From NCBI GenBank assembly GCA_013359265.1, contig JABWCD010000030.1, positions 62,001 through 126,000 of the forward strand: DNA of 64,000 bases, written 5' to 3'. Shown one piece after another: positions 47,064-55,976 of this stretch. This DNA comes from Candidatus Hydrogenedentota bacterium (GTDB taxonomy: Bacteria > Hydrogenedentota > Hydrogenedentia > Hydrogenedentales > SLHB01). Under the pieces are notes generated by a model. That model was not told the DNA's origin, ran no database searches, and saw only the letters and a program-made list of their open reading frames with translations. Numbering within the stretch: position 1 is the first letter of the stretch; every line of letters starts with the position of its first letter. The translations under genes were made by a program, and so were the position numbers.

Positions 47064-48896
47064 TTACGCAGCCCTTTTCCGTGCGTCAATGTAGCGGCCA
47101 ACAACTTTCTCCAGCACTTCCATCGGCATCGAACCATTGCCGATGACAGCGTTGTGGAACTCCTTCAGTGTAAAACGGTCGCCCAATTCCTGTTTGGCTT
47201 TTTCTCGCAGTTCGAGGATTTTCATCATGCCGATCTTATACGCGCAGGCCTGGCCGGGCATGACAATGTAACGCTCGATCTCCGCGGTCACTTCCTGCTC
47301 GCCCATTCCGGTGTTGGCGATCATGTAGTCGATGGCCTGCTGGCGCGTCCAGCGCTTCTGGTGAATTCCCGTGTCGACCACCAGGCGCACCGCGCGAAAC
47401 AGTTCCGCCTGCAACCTCCCCAAGTTTGCGTAGGGGTCGTCCTCGAATCCCAACTCCCACGCGAGCCGCTCCGCGTAAAGCGCCCAACCCTCCGCGAATG
47501 CTGTGAATGGAATCACGCGGCGAAACGTCGGGCCCTCGACCTGCTGTTGGATTGCGAGTTGGAAATGGTGCCCGGGAATCGCCTCGTGGTACGCGAGCGT
47601 GCGCATTCCCCACTTTGGCACTTCCTTCATGTTGCGCAAGTTCGCGAAGAAAACGCCCGGACGCGAACCATCAAGCGCGGGCGATTCGTAATATGCCCCC
47701 GCCGATCCTTGCTCGCGAAACTCGGGAATGCGCTGCACTTCGACGCCTGCTTTCGGCCGGACGTCAAACGAGTCGCCGAGGCCCTTGTTTATCTCGTCGA
47801 TAATCGCCTGGTAATCCTTGATGCATTGCGCGCGCCCCTCGTCCGAGTCGGGATAGTGAAACTGCGGGTCGTTCTGGAGTTCGCGCATTAATTCCGCAAC
47901 CGGCTTCCCGGTTCGCCCAATCCCGTCGAGGATCGCCTGCATCTCCGCGGTAATGCGCTCGACTTCCGCGAGACCCAGCGTGTGCACTTCCTCCGGCGTC
48001 ATGTCGGTGGTCGTCATGCTGCGCAGCACGTACGCGTAATACGTGTCGCCGTCCGGAAATTTCCACACGCCGTCATCGTCCGTCGCGCGCGACTGCATAT
48101 CGGTCAGTTGCGCCGCAAGCTTGTCGTACGCGGGATAGACGTGCTCGGCAATGGCCGCCTCCGCGCGTACACAGATGTCCTTCTTGTCCGCGTCGGCAAT
48201 CGCGCCGGCCCTGCTGACCTTTTCAATGAGCGACGTGTACAGAATGTTTTCCGTCGGCGCCTTGCCTTTGAAGCCCGCCATTTCGTCGAGCACTTTACCC
48301 AGCACAAACTTCGGCGGCGTGACGCCTATGCTTTCCCGTAGCTTCAATCCCTCGATCACGCCGTCGAATTTATCTCCGAATTTCGTGAGACGGGTAATGT
48401 ACTGATCCGCGTCGTGCACGGTGTGCACCTGGTGCTTCATCGCCATGAACGTCGGCAAGTCGTTCTGCACGCCGTACATCTGGTTCACGGGATAGTCGTA
48501 GTACAGAAAAGGCTTACTGCGCGCGGCATCGTCGAGATACCACTCGAGAATATCGAAGGAAAGTTGCTGCTCCACCGACAAGCCGGCGCGGTCGTACTTG
48601 CGCAGCGTGTCCAAATCGCGCTTGCCCTTCTCCCACATCTTCTGGTCGAAGGCCGGCGACGCGTCCGTAAGCTTCGCATTGTGCGACGTAATCCCGAACT
48701 GTTCGAGCAGGCGCAGGTCCGTGAGCATTTCCGGGTCTTGAAGCACGTATCCGATGAACACGCGCTCGAAGAAGACGTCTATCGAAAACGGCTTAAACCA
48801 GATGACATTGGCCGCGGCACACGCCAAGACCAACGCCGCGCCCGCGACGAGCCAGCCGAACCAGCGCAGCATACGGCGCACGCCACCCTTCGCCAT
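47064..48896 (-). CDS. DUF885 family protein, membrane-anchored, peptidase-like
   Basis: A 610-residue protein with one N-terminal membrane helix (about 10-30), so the bulk is periplasmic or lipoprotein-like. The DUF885 signature HEAIPGHHFQ resembles a zinc-binding HEXXH-type site, followed by FAEGWALYAERLAWE with a further Glu. Family members are thought to be metallo-carboxypeptidase-like, but few have been tested. The ATG at 48896 has AAAGGAA six bases upstream; longer frames lack support. It is divergent from the globin gene. Confidence 0.85.
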   Translation of the reverse strand: MAKGGVRRMLRWFGWLVAGAALVLACAAANVIWFKPFSIDVFFERVFIGYVLQDPEMLTDLRLLEQFGITSHNAKLTDASPAFDQKMWEKGKRDLDTLRKYDRAGLSVEQQLSFDILEWYLDDAARSKPFLYYDYPVNQMYGVQNDLPTFMAMKHQVHTVHDADQYITRLTKFGDKFDGVIEGLKLRESIGVTPPKFVLGKVLDEMAGFKGKAPTENILYTSLIEKVSRAGAIADADKKDICVRAEAAIAEHVYPAYDKLAAQLTDMQSRATDDDGVWKFPDGDTYYAYVLRSMTTTDMTPEEVHTLGLAEVERITAEMQAILDGIGRTGKPVAELMRELQNDPQFHYPDSDEGRAQCIKDYQAIIDEINKGLGDSFDVRPKAGVEVQRIPEFREQGSAGAYYESPALDGSRPGVFFANLRNMKEVPKWGMRTLAYHEAIPGHHFQLAIQQQVEGPTFRRVIPFTAFAEGWALYAERLAWELGFEDDPYANLGRLQAELFRAVRLVVDTGIHQKRWTRQQAIDYMIANTGMGEQEVTAEIERYIVMPGQACAYKIGMMKILELREKAKQELGDRFTLKEFHNAVIGNGSMPMEVLEKVVGRYIDARKRAA

Positions 48897-49058
48897 TTCG
48901 ATTTCCTTTCGTGTACCACGGACTGCGGAAAAGTGTGGGCTATCATGCGGGTCTGCGCTGCCGCCCGTCAATCGCCCCTCCCCACGTCTGCCGAAGAGTC
49001 CGTAAAGCAAGCAGGCTAAACCACTAGCGAAAACATCGCTTTCGTCGTATCATTACTC

Positions 49059-49085
49059 TTGCCCCGTGTCGTGAGAATGGGGCAA
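49059..49085. promoter_or_regulatory. Inverted repeat upstream of the truncated globin gene
   Basis: TTGCCCC (49059-49065) and GGGGCAA (49079-49085) are perfect arms 13 bp apart. The right arm overlaps the region just before the ribosome site (AAGGGG). It could be an operator of the globin gene or, if transcribed, a hairpin. Confidence 0.4.
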
Positions 49086-49097
49086 TGAAGGGGCTGT

Positions 49098-49463
49098 ATG
49101 GAATCCCTGTACTACGCGCTGGGCGGCGAAACCGGCCTCGACAGTCTGGTGGAGGCCATGTACCGCCGCGTACTAGCGGACCCGGAACTCCGCCCCTTCT
49201 TCGACGGGCTGGATATGGCGCAACAGCACAACAAGTTTCGCGCATTCCTCCAGACCATCAGCGGCGGCCCCGTCCGCCGTTCGGGCATCGAGCTCCGTGC
49301 CGCCCACAGCGCCTCGGTGGAGTCCGGACTCTCCGAACGCCATTTCGACGCGTTCGTTTCCCACCTTGGCGCGGCGCTCGCCGAAGCCGGCCACGGAGAC
49401 GACATAATTCGTACCACCACCGGGCGGCTCAATGAGACGAAAGCGGATGTCCTTGGCCTTTGA
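49098..49463 (+). CDS. Truncated hemoglobin, group I-like
   Basis: A 121-residue 2-on-2 globin. Tyr22 (B10) in AMYRRVLADPELRPFF, Phe34/35 (CD1) and the proximal His70 (F8) in LRAAHSASVE are in place, as are the Gly-Gly turns at 9-10 and 56-57. Group I members bind oxygen and nitric oxide and often detoxify NO. It stands alone between divergent and unrelated genes, and carries an inverted repeat upstream that may hold a stress regulator. Confidence 0.9.
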   Translation: MESLYYALGGETGLDSLVEAMYRRVLADPELRPFFDGLDMAQQHNKFRAFLQTISGGPVRRSGIELRAAHSASVESGLSERHFDAFVSHLGAALAEAGHGDDIIRTTTGRLNETKADVLGL

Positions 49464-49474
49464 GACCGTCCGAA

Positions 49475-49503
49475 TTGCCACGGCATAAACTCTCGCCTAT
49501 ATT
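49475..49503 (+). promoter_or_regulatory. Promoter upstream of the ECF sigma gene
   Basis: TTGCCA (49475-49480) and TATATT (49498-49503), 17 bp apart, each 5/6 to the sigma-70 consensus. The start near 49510 leaves a leader of about 200 nt before the sigma start codon; I see no clear regulatory RNA in it. Confidence 0.6.
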
Positions 49504-49711
49504 TCGCAGGTGATCGATCGAGCGGTTTGGCGCCATAATGATTCTGGGGAATGCGATCCCGAGCGGGAGCGTCACGGGCGCATGGGCGTCTTTCCCCCGG
49601 GCGTTTGGCCAATTGAGACGGGAAAAACTCGGGCGCCGATGCGGCTACACGTTTCGGGCTGACTCCAGAGGACGCGGGTGCGAACTGCGGGAGTGTGAGC
49701 GAGTGCAGACA

Positions 49712-50272
49712 ATGCTCGACACATCGCTGATGCGGTACGTCAGTCAAGGGGACGAATCCGCCTTCGCGGAATTGTACCGCCGGTATAACCGGAAGCTGCT
49801 CGACTTCTTCTTCGCAATGAGCCGCGACCCCCAAGTCGCCGAGGAGTTGGCCGGCGATACCTTCGCCCGAATCTGGCATGTCCGCCAGCGGTACGCGGCC
49901 ACCGGGTCGTTTCCCGCGTACCTGTTCTCGTTCGCGCGCCACATCTGGCTCGAACACTGCCGCCGCTCGCGCAAGGTCTGGAAACTCGGCAAGGCCGCGG
50001 ACTGGGCAGACGTCGAGAACTCGCTTGTCGCACTTGATGCGTTCCGGCCGGACGAGGCGGCCGCGAGCGAGGAGTTGGAGCGCCACATCCTAACTGCGCT
50101 CGACGCGCTGCCTGAGGAGCAGCGAATGGTATTTGTAATGCGCGTCATGCAACGCATGTCATTGGAAGATATTGCGACCGTGATGCAGTGCCCGGTGAAT
50201 ACCGTGCGCTCGCGCAAGCTGCTTGCCCTCAAGCGGCTGCGCGACGCGCTGAAAGATATGCTGGCGATATGA
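49712..50272 (+). CDS. ECF-type RNA polymerase sigma factor
   Basis: A 186-residue sigma factor with only regions 2 and 4. Region 2 spans about 10-80 (AFAELYRRYNRKLLDFF, EELAGDTFARIW, FPAYLFSFARHIWLEHCRR). Region 4 (about 125-180) has LPEEQRMVFVMR and the helix-turn-helix ISLEDIATVMQ-like segment with NTVRSR. The start is ATG 49712, or GTG 49703 with GGGAG upstream. It is followed after 27 bp by a zinc-finger membrane protein that should be its anti-sigma, then by the pseudopilus genes. Confidence 0.9.
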   Translation: MLDTSLMRYVSQGDESAFAELYRRYNRKLLDFFFAMSRDPQVAEELAGDTFARIWHVRQRYAATGSFPAYLFSFARHIWLEHCRRSRKVWKLGKAADWADVENSLVALDAFRPDEAAASEELERHILTALDALPEEQRMVFVMRVMQRMSLEDIATVMQCPVNTVRSRKLLALKRLRDALKDMLAI

Positions 50273-50299
50273 CCGCCGGCGGTTCGGAGTTGTAACGAA

Positions 50300-50818
50300 A
50301 TGCAGTGCGTGCGAATTCGTAAGATGTTGATTAATTACGCGATCGGCGATGCCCGCGTTACCGAGCGGCTGTGCGTCGAAGTGCATACGTCCCGCTGCCC
50401 GTCGTGCCAGAAGGAACTCGAGGACATATGCGAACTCCTCGCCGCGAGCGAACGCGTGCTTGCGCATCCGTATCCGACACACGATTTTGATGGGCTGATG
50501 GCGCGCATCCGCTCGGGCGAAATACCCATGCGCGACATTACGGTAAGCGGAGGCTGGCGTTGGCGCACCATTGGAGCGCGTGCGGCGGCCTTGGCTGCCG
50601 TCATTGCAGTACTCGTAATCACCGCCCCGGCCGCGCGAAATGCGGGCGACGTCATGCGCGATTTGCGGGACGTATCGGCCAACAGTGAGCTGGTGACAGG
50701 CGAAAGCCTGCAAGTTCCCATAGTGAGCGGTCCCTTCGTAAAGCGCGCTCTTGAAATCTCGCGCGGACCGCTCAGTGGCGCCTCGGCGCTCGGGGCCGTC
50801 GAACAACTCTTTCCCTGA
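50300..50818 (+). CDS. Membrane protein with anti-sigma zinc-finger motif (putative anti-sigma factor)
   Basis: A 172-residue protein. The HTSRCPSC stretch (His29-x3-Cys33-x2-Cys36) is the ZAS zinc-binding signature of anti-ECF-sigma factors (zf-HC2). Residues 92-112 form one membrane helix, leaving about 60 residues outside. Position directly after the sigma gene supports the anti-sigma role. It lacks a recognisable sensor domain outside. The next gene starts 126 bp downstream; that gap has GC-rich small hairpins and no clear promoter. Confidence 0.8.
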   Translation: MQCVRIRKMLINYAIGDARVTERLCVEVHTSRCPSCQKELEDICELLAASERVLAHPYPTHDFDGLMARIRSGEIPMRDITVSGGWRWRTIGARAAALAAVIAVLVITAPAARNAGDVMRDLRDVSANSELVTGESLQVPIVSGPFVKRALEISRGPLSGASALGAVEQLFP

Positions 50819-50944
50819 CACGCGTGCGCCACGCTGATCGCTTCCCCTCCCAACCGTCATTGTCTACATGGGTGTGTCCACGAAGTGTGTCGCCGCGTTG
50901 GCGGCGGGACGAATGTCCGCGGGCACCGCGGGAGTCAGGAAATC

Positions 50945-52153
50945 ATGCCGCTCTATCGCTACAAAGCTGTTGACGCGAACGGCCAGGCCTCGAACGGGAC
51001 CATGGACGAGGCGTCGGCCCGGCGCGTCACCGCGATACTCGAGGAACAGGGCCTGCAAGTCAGTTCGGTCGAGCCGGCGGAACCGGCACGCGAATTCTTG
51101 TTTCGAGGCGGTCGCGTCTCGTGGGAGGACGTCGAGTTCCTGAACACGCAGCTTATCGCGCTTACGCGAAGCGGATTGCCGCTCGCCCCCGCGCTGGAAG
51201 CGATTGGCAAGGAGCTTCGGCGCGGCGCGCTCAAGAACGTCGTAGACGACTTGCACTCGGCGTTACAGTCCGGCAAGTCATTGAGCGATTCGCTGGAACG
51301 CCACCGGGGCGCCGTGCCTCCGGTGTACATCGCCGCGATTCGCGCCGGGGAGGAAACCGGCAACCTGCCTGCAATACTTCAACTCTGCGCCGGGTACACC
51401 GCGCAAATGGTCGCGCTGCGCTCCCGCCTTCGCGAGGCGATGACCTATCCGGTTGTCGCCCTCGTGATGATGGCGATGATGATGACGTACTTGTTGACCT
51501 ATACGATTCCGCAGTTCGCGGATGTCTTTAGGGACTTTGGCGCGAAACTCCCGGCGCTCACCATGTTCTGGTTGAACACGAGCGAATTTATCCGGCTCAA
51601 CTTCGGCGCCGTTCTCGCTTCGGTTTGTGTCGTTATCGTGGCGGTATCGTTTGCGGCGCGCACAGAACAGGGGCGTTACGTCGGCGATTGGTTGCGGCTC
51701 AAGGTGTGGGGCATCGGTCACGCGTTCAACTCGGTGTCCATGGCACGGTTTTGCCGCTCGATGGGAATCCTGCTTTCCAGCAAAGCGCCCATGGACACAA
51801 GCATCGCGCTCGCGTCCGCGACCTGTGGAAACACGGTGCTTGAAGCCGCCGCGCGCGACGCCGCCGATTCCGTCCGCAACGGCATGCGCCTCTCTCAGGC
51901 CTTCGAATCGACAGGATACTTCAGCGGCCTGTTCTGCTGGTTGTTGCAGGTCAGCGAAGAGCGCGGCGACATGGATCAGGCCTTTCTCGATCTGGCAAAG
52001 AGCTACGACGAAACGTTTTCGCGCGTCAGCGGCGTCATGTTGTCGGTGCTTACGCCGGCGATCCTGTGCGCGATGGCGCTCATTGTCGTTTCCGTAATTC
52101 TGTCCCTCTACTTGCCAATCTTCACGTTGGCGAATGTAATGAGCGGGCAATGA
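50945..52153 (+). CDS. Type II secretion / type IV pilus inner-membrane platform protein GspF (first copy)
   Basis: A 402-residue GspF/PilC protein. N-terminal MPLYRYKAVDANGQ and the segment to about 60 is the typical cytoplasmic start. Two T2SSF domains follow at about 70-190 and 275-395, with membrane helices near 170-195, 220-240 and 375-398. Motifs LPLAPALEAIG, IRAGEETGNLPAIL and SEERGDMDQAF are canonical. It should form the platform that the ATPase GspE drives. The start has AGGAA four bases upstream. The stop overlaps the second gspF copy (ATGA). Confidence 0.93.
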   Translation: MPLYRYKAVDANGQASNGTMDEASARRVTAILEEQGLQVSSVEPAEPAREFLFRGGRVSWEDVEFLNTQLIALTRSGLPLAPALEAIGKELRRGALKNVVDDLHSALQSGKSLSDSLERHRGAVPPVYIAAIRAGEETGNLPAILQLCAGYTAQMVALRSRLREAMTYPVVALVMMAMMMTYLLTYTIPQFADVFRDFGAKLPALTMFWLNTSEFIRLNFGAVLASVCVVIVAVSFAARTEQGRYVGDWLRLKVWGIGHAFNSVSMARFCRSMGILLSSKAPMDTSIALASATCGNTVLEAAARDAADSVRNGMRLSQAFESTGYFSGLFCWLLQVSEERGDMDQAFLDLAKSYDETFSRVSGVMLSVLTPAILCAMALIVVSVILSLYLPIFTLANVMSGQ

Positions 52154-53319
52154 ACTGGCGGCGCATATTATTCGACGTCGACCTGGCCACCGGCGTTTCG
52201 CGGCGCAACTTGTATTTGCGGCGGCGGCGCAATTGGCCGGGGCCGCTGTTCTGGACGCGAGCCGCATGGCGGCGAAACCTGGCGCTGCTGACGTCGCAAC
52301 TCAACGCGATCGTCCGCTGCAACGCCCCGCTGGTAACCGGACTCGAACGCGCAATTGCGGACGGACCGTCCTTGAAATTGACCCAGGCAATGATCGCGTT
52401 GAGCGACGACTTATCCTCCGGCATGCGCCTGGCCGATGCGATGGAACAATGCCCGCGCTTTTACCCCAAATGGTACGTGGACCTCATCCGCGCGGGCGAA
52501 AGTACGGGCACGCTGGAACACTCGCTGTCGGCTGCGGGCGAACACCTCGCCACTTCCCAGCAATTCACCAAGAGCGTGAGTGGGTGGTTTGCCTACATCG
52601 GCGCCGTCCTTGCCATTCAGTTGAGCATCGCGACTTTCTTGTTCACCTACATCGTTCCGGCGTTTGGCGAGGTGCTTCGCGAATTCGGCGCACGGCTCCC
52701 CGCTGTCATTATCGCAATCGATCGCTTGACGAATTCCGTTACTCGAGGCCACGTCTATATCGTAATTCTCGCATGCGCGGGGTTGTTGGTGCTGAAGTGG
52801 GTGCGGCGTGTCTCGGGCGAAGAGCGCATTCGATTCCATCGCGTATTCGCACCGCTTCTTGCCCCGCTGCCGATCGTGGGCGAAATCTCCGCCAAGGGCC
52901 ACTTGGCCGCCGTGTGCGCGGTACTCGAACGGCTCGCCGCCGCAAACGTGCCGATCAACGACGCGCTCCGCGATTGCGCCGAGTTGGACATCCCGGACGG
53001 ACTCCGCCGCGCGTTGCTGCGCGCGCGCGCCCGCGTCGAGCAGGGCTACACACTGTCCGATGCCTTGCGCGCCGAACGCGCGTTTCCCCGGTCGTTCGTC
53101 ACCATGCTGGCGCTGGGCGAGGCGTCCGGAAAACTGGACAGCGCGGCGGGGCACCTGCACACCTTGTACCGGCAGCAGGTCATGTCGAACATTCGCATGA
53201 CATTGGATATCGCCGGCCCTATTGGTGTGTTGGGCCTCGGCGCGGTAGCGCTGGCCTTGTACGGCGGGATATTCGCCTCGCTCATCGCGATAAGCGATAC
53301 GCTAATCAACGTGATCTAG
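52150..53319 (+). CDS. Second, divergent GspF-like platform protein
   Basis: A 389-residue GspF relative lacking the canonical N-terminal motif; instead it starts with a very basic stretch (RRNLYLRRRRNW). Two T2SSF domains at about 40-165 and 240-365 are clear (LIRAGESTGTLEHSL, LALGEASGKLDSAA), with membrane helices near 150-172, 205-223 and 350-375. Two platform genes in tandem suggest a heteromeric platform. ATGA overlap upstream and 21 bp to gspE downstream. Confidence 0.88.
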   Translation: MNWRRILFDVDLATGVSRRNLYLRRRRNWPGPLFWTRAAWRRNLALLTSQLNAIVRCNAPLVTGLERAIADGPSLKLTQAMIALSDDLSSGMRLADAMEQCPRFYPKWYVDLIRAGESTGTLEHSLSAAGEHLATSQQFTKSVSGWFAYIGAVLAIQLSIATFLFTYIVPAFGEVLREFGARLPAVIIAIDRLTNSVTRGHVYIVILACAGLLVLKWVRRVSGEERIRFHRVFAPLLAPLPIVGEISAKGHLAAVCAVLERLAAANVPINDALRDCAELDIPDGLRRALLRARARVEQGYTLSDALRAERAFPRSFVTMLALGEASGKLDSAAGHLHTLYRQQVMSNIRMTLDIAGPIGVLGLGAVALALYGGIFASLIAISDTLINVI

Positions 53320-53340
53320 CAACTCACGGGATTTAATCGC

Positions 53341-54606
53341 ATGCCGCACCTACGCGTGATAGAGAAAAACGGGGCTGGCGGTCCCGGCTTCGCCGAGATC
53401 GAGCGCGCCCTCGCTGCCATGCTCGATTCGTCCGAGGAAACGGGCGCCGTGGACGCGGTCGATGCCGCATTGGCCAGCGCCGTCGAACTTCGCGCTACGG
53501 ACGTCTACTTCGAGCCGTGGGACGATTGCACCGCGATGCGCTTCCGCATCGACGGCATCCTGCACGACGTGGCGCGCGTGCCAAAAGTCCACCACGCCCG
53601 CATCGTCGCGCGCATCAAAATCGTCGCGCGCATGGTCACGTACCATAAAGATACGCCGCAGGACGGGCGCATCGACGCGGATGCGACGCGGTGCGGACGC
53701 GTAATTCGCGTGTCGGCGTTTCCTACCGTGAACGGCGAACGCATCGTGTTGCGCATCATGGATGGCGGGGGCGCGCTCCTCGACCTTGATGCCTTAGGGT
53801 TTGACACGGCGCTTGTACGCGAACTGCGCGCGTTGATCGAACGGCCACACGGCGCAATCTTTCTGACAGGCCCCAGTTCGAGCGGCAAAACCACGACGAT
53901 TTACGCGCTGCTCCACGAAATCCTCGCACGACGATCGCCCGCACCGCACGTCGTCACCATCGAAGACCCGGTCGAACGCCGCATTCCGCGTGTGTCACAA
54001 ACGGAAATCGCGCCGCACCACGGCCTGACGTTTGCGGCAGCCCTGCGATCCTTGCTGCGCCAGGACCCCGAAGTGATCATGGTCGGCGAAGTGCGCGACG
54101 CGGAAACCGCCCAAACCGCGATCCAGGCCGGCCTCACCGGCCATCTTGTCGTCAGCACGATACACAGCGGCACGTCGGCGGGCGTCTTCGCGCGTCTGCT
54201 CGATATGGGCGTCGAACCGTATTTGGCTGCGTCGTCCGTTTCCGGCGTGCTTGCGCAACGGCTCGTGCGCATGGTTTGTCCAAATTGCGCCGAACCGTAC
54301 GAGCCCGAACCGGGTCTCGTTGCCGCATACGGCCTGGCCGATTTCGCCGGCCCCTTCCGCCGCGGCCGCGGTTGTGACGCGTGTCAGGGCATCGGCTACA
54401 AAGGGCGCACCGCCGTCGGCGAATTGTTGCGCGTGGATGAACCGTTTGCGGAGCGGGTGCTCGCGCGCGTGCGCACGAGCGAACTGCACGACGCCGCGCT
54501 TGCGTCGGGCATGCGCCCCCTCGCGCATGCCGCCGCGCAGTGCGTGCGGGACGGCGTCACGACGCTCGAAGAACTCAAGCGTGTGCTGCCCCAGGCTGGA
54601 GGGTAA
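53341..54606 (+). CDS. Type II secretion / pilus assembly ATPase GspE, short form
   Basis: A 421-residue secretion ATPase, shorter than usual because the N-terminal MshEN/N1 domain is missing. Walker A GPSSSGKT (177-184), Asp box, Walker B VIMVGE (245-250) and the His box with STIHSGTSA (272-280) are intact, and the zinc site is formed by Cys313, Cys316, Cys345 and Cys348. Loss of the N-domain means the usual link to GspL is absent; no gspL is in the locus either. It should power pseudopilus growth through the GspF pair. Confidence 0.93.
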   Translation: MPHLRVIEKNGAGGPGFAEIERALAAMLDSSEETGAVDAVDAALASAVELRATDVYFEPWDDCTAMRFRIDGILHDVARVPKVHHARIVARIKIVARMVTYHKDTPQDGRIDADATRCGRVIRVSAFPTVNGERIVLRIMDGGGALLDLDALGFDTALVRELRALIERPHGAIFLTGPSSSGKTTTIYALLHEILARRSPAPHVVTIEDPVERRIPRVSQTEIAPHHGLTFAAALRSLLRQDPEVIMVGEVRDAETAQTAIQAGLTGHLVVSTIHSGTSAGVFARLLDMGVEPYLAASSVSGVLAQRLVRMVCPNCAEPYEPEPGLVAAYGLADFAGPFRRGRGCDACQGIGYKGRTAVGELLRVDEPFAERVLARVRTSELHDAALASGMRPLAHAAAQCVRDGVTTLEELKRVLPQAGG

Positions 54607-54610
54607 CGCC

Positions 54611-55036
54611 ATGCGGGCGATACAAGTCCAACGACGTACACGGTCGCAGCAGGGCTTCACGCTTCTGGAATTGACGACCGCCATGTTTGTGCTCGTCGTC
54701 GGCATTTTCGGAATCGTCAGACTTTTCCAGTTCGGCCTGGACCGCATGCGCACGATCGACGAATCGGCGATCGCATCGCAGGCGGTGCTGAACGAATTGG
54801 AACTGGTGCGCTCCACGCCGTACGCGATACTCGCGGACGGCACGCGCGCCTTCGTGACAGTTGACCCGGCCCTCGAACAAATGCTCCACCTCGCCGATAC
54901 GAAGGTCGTCATTGCCGCTGCGCCGGACGGAACTCCGGGGTTGAAACAGGTTGAAGTCTCTATCCGTTGGATTACGGAGTATGGCCGGCGCGCGGAACGC
55001 TCGGTAACGACGCTGGTCGCGGAGGCGTTGCCATGA
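54611..55036 (+). CDS. Minor pseudopilin, GspI/PilV-like
   Basis: A 141-residue prepilin. The type IV cleavage site is QG-FTLLELT with cleavage after Gly15 and Glu20 at position +5 of the mature protein, followed by the hydrophobic helix. The C-terminal region is small and strand-rich, as in GspI. It lies 4 bp after gspE and its stop overlaps the next gene (ATGA). Confidence 0.82.
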   Translation: MRAIQVQRRTRSQQGFTLLELTTAMFVLVVGIFGIVRLFQFGLDRMRTIDESAIASQAVLNELELVRSTPYAILADGTRAFVTVDPALEQMLHLADTKVVIAAAPDGTPGLKQVEVSIRWITEYGRRAERSVTTLVAEALP

Positions 55037-55566
55037 TTTCGCCTCGCACGAACGGCAGCGATGGATTCACGCTATGGGAGATGCTGGTGTTCGCCACCAT
55101 CTCCGTGATCATGCTCAATCTGTGCGTGGTTACGTTTATTCAAACGACGCGTGTCGCGTCGCTCGCAACGGACCGCGCCATGCGCCAACAGGCGTTCGCG
55201 CAGTTCTCGCGCGATTTCTCGCGAACAGTCCGACACGCGTCACGGGTGCTTCCAGCCGCGGGCGAGACCAGTACCGGCGGCGCGCAGGTCGTGCTCGATA
55301 CGCCCGACGGGCCGGTCGTCGTTGGCATGGCCGGAGGCAAACCGGCGATATGGGAATTGGTGCTGGATAACGGCGTGTGGCGTGTCGGACGCGCAACAGC
55401 GTATCCGATCGATGCAACGGTCCGGTTCAAGTTTGATTCAATGCCAGTGGAATCCGCGCGTCGCGTGACGATGCACGTCACCGGCGCACCGCGAAAAGCC
55501 CCCGAAGACAAAACCAATCTTCGCGTGTTGGTCGCTGCCTTCCGCGTCGATGGAGGCGCACCATGA
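55033..55566 (+). CDS. Minor pseudopilin, GspJ-like
   Basis: A 177-residue prepilin. DG-FTLWEM gives cleavage after Gly11 with Glu16 at +5; the helix has unusual Cys and Asn residues (IMLNLCVVTF). The C-terminal domain (about 130 residues) is strand-rich, fitting GspJ by position and length. ATGA overlaps on both sides. Confidence 0.78.
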   Translation: MISPRTNGSDGFTLWEMLVFATISVIMLNLCVVTFIQTTRVASLATDRAMRQQAFAQFSRDFSRTVRHASRVLPAAGETSTGGAQVVLDTPDGPVVVGMAGGKPAIWELVLDNGVWRVGRATAYPIDATVRFKFDSMPVESARRVTMHVTGAPRKAPEDKTNLRVLVAAFRVDGGAP

Positions 55567-55976
55567 GACCTCGCAATAGCAGATATCGCGAAGGCTCCGC
55601 GCTGCTCGCGGTCATCGTTGTCATGATCATCCTCACGATTCTGGCCTCGGCGTTCGTCACGCTGCTCAACCGCAACGTTACGGAGTCGAACCGCGCCGTG
55701 AATCGGATGGAGAACCTGGCGCTGGCAGAGGCCGGCATCCACAAGGCCGCCGCCATGCTGCGGGCCGACCCGAATTTCCGCGGCGAATCTGCATTTGCGC
55801 TTGGCAAGGGCCAGGTTTCGGTCGAGGTGAGGCAAGGCGCGACGGCGGACCGATACGACGTGAGGTCTTCGGCGCGGCAATCGGCCGAAGACCCGGCGCC
55901 CGTTACCGTCGCCGCTGAGTTCGCCCTCACGCCCGCGGGAGTCCGCGTCGTGCGCTGGGAGGAACCGCGAAGATGA
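55563..55976 (+). CDS. PilX/GspK-like minor pseudopilin without Glu+5
   Basis: A 137-residue protein whose N-terminus ([20 protein letters not shown]) has the glycine and hydrophobic helix of prepilins but Ala in place of Glu at +5. GspK and PilX-type tip pseudopilins lack this Glu, which fits a tip role. It is much shorter than GspK and lacks the large insert domain. ATGA overlaps on both sides. Confidence 0.75.
   Translation: MRPRNSRYREGSALLAVIVVMIILTILASAFVTLLNRNVTESNRAVNRMENLALAEAGIHKAAAMLRADPNFRGESAFALGKGQVSVEVRQGATADRYDVRSSARQSAEDPAPVTVAAEFALTPAGVRVVRWEEPRR

Noticed and set aside
50819-50944. ECF-type autoregulated promoter (GTCTA-like -10) before the first gspF
   Set aside because: A GTCTA is present near 50864 but no AAC-type -35 box lies 16-17 bp upstream.
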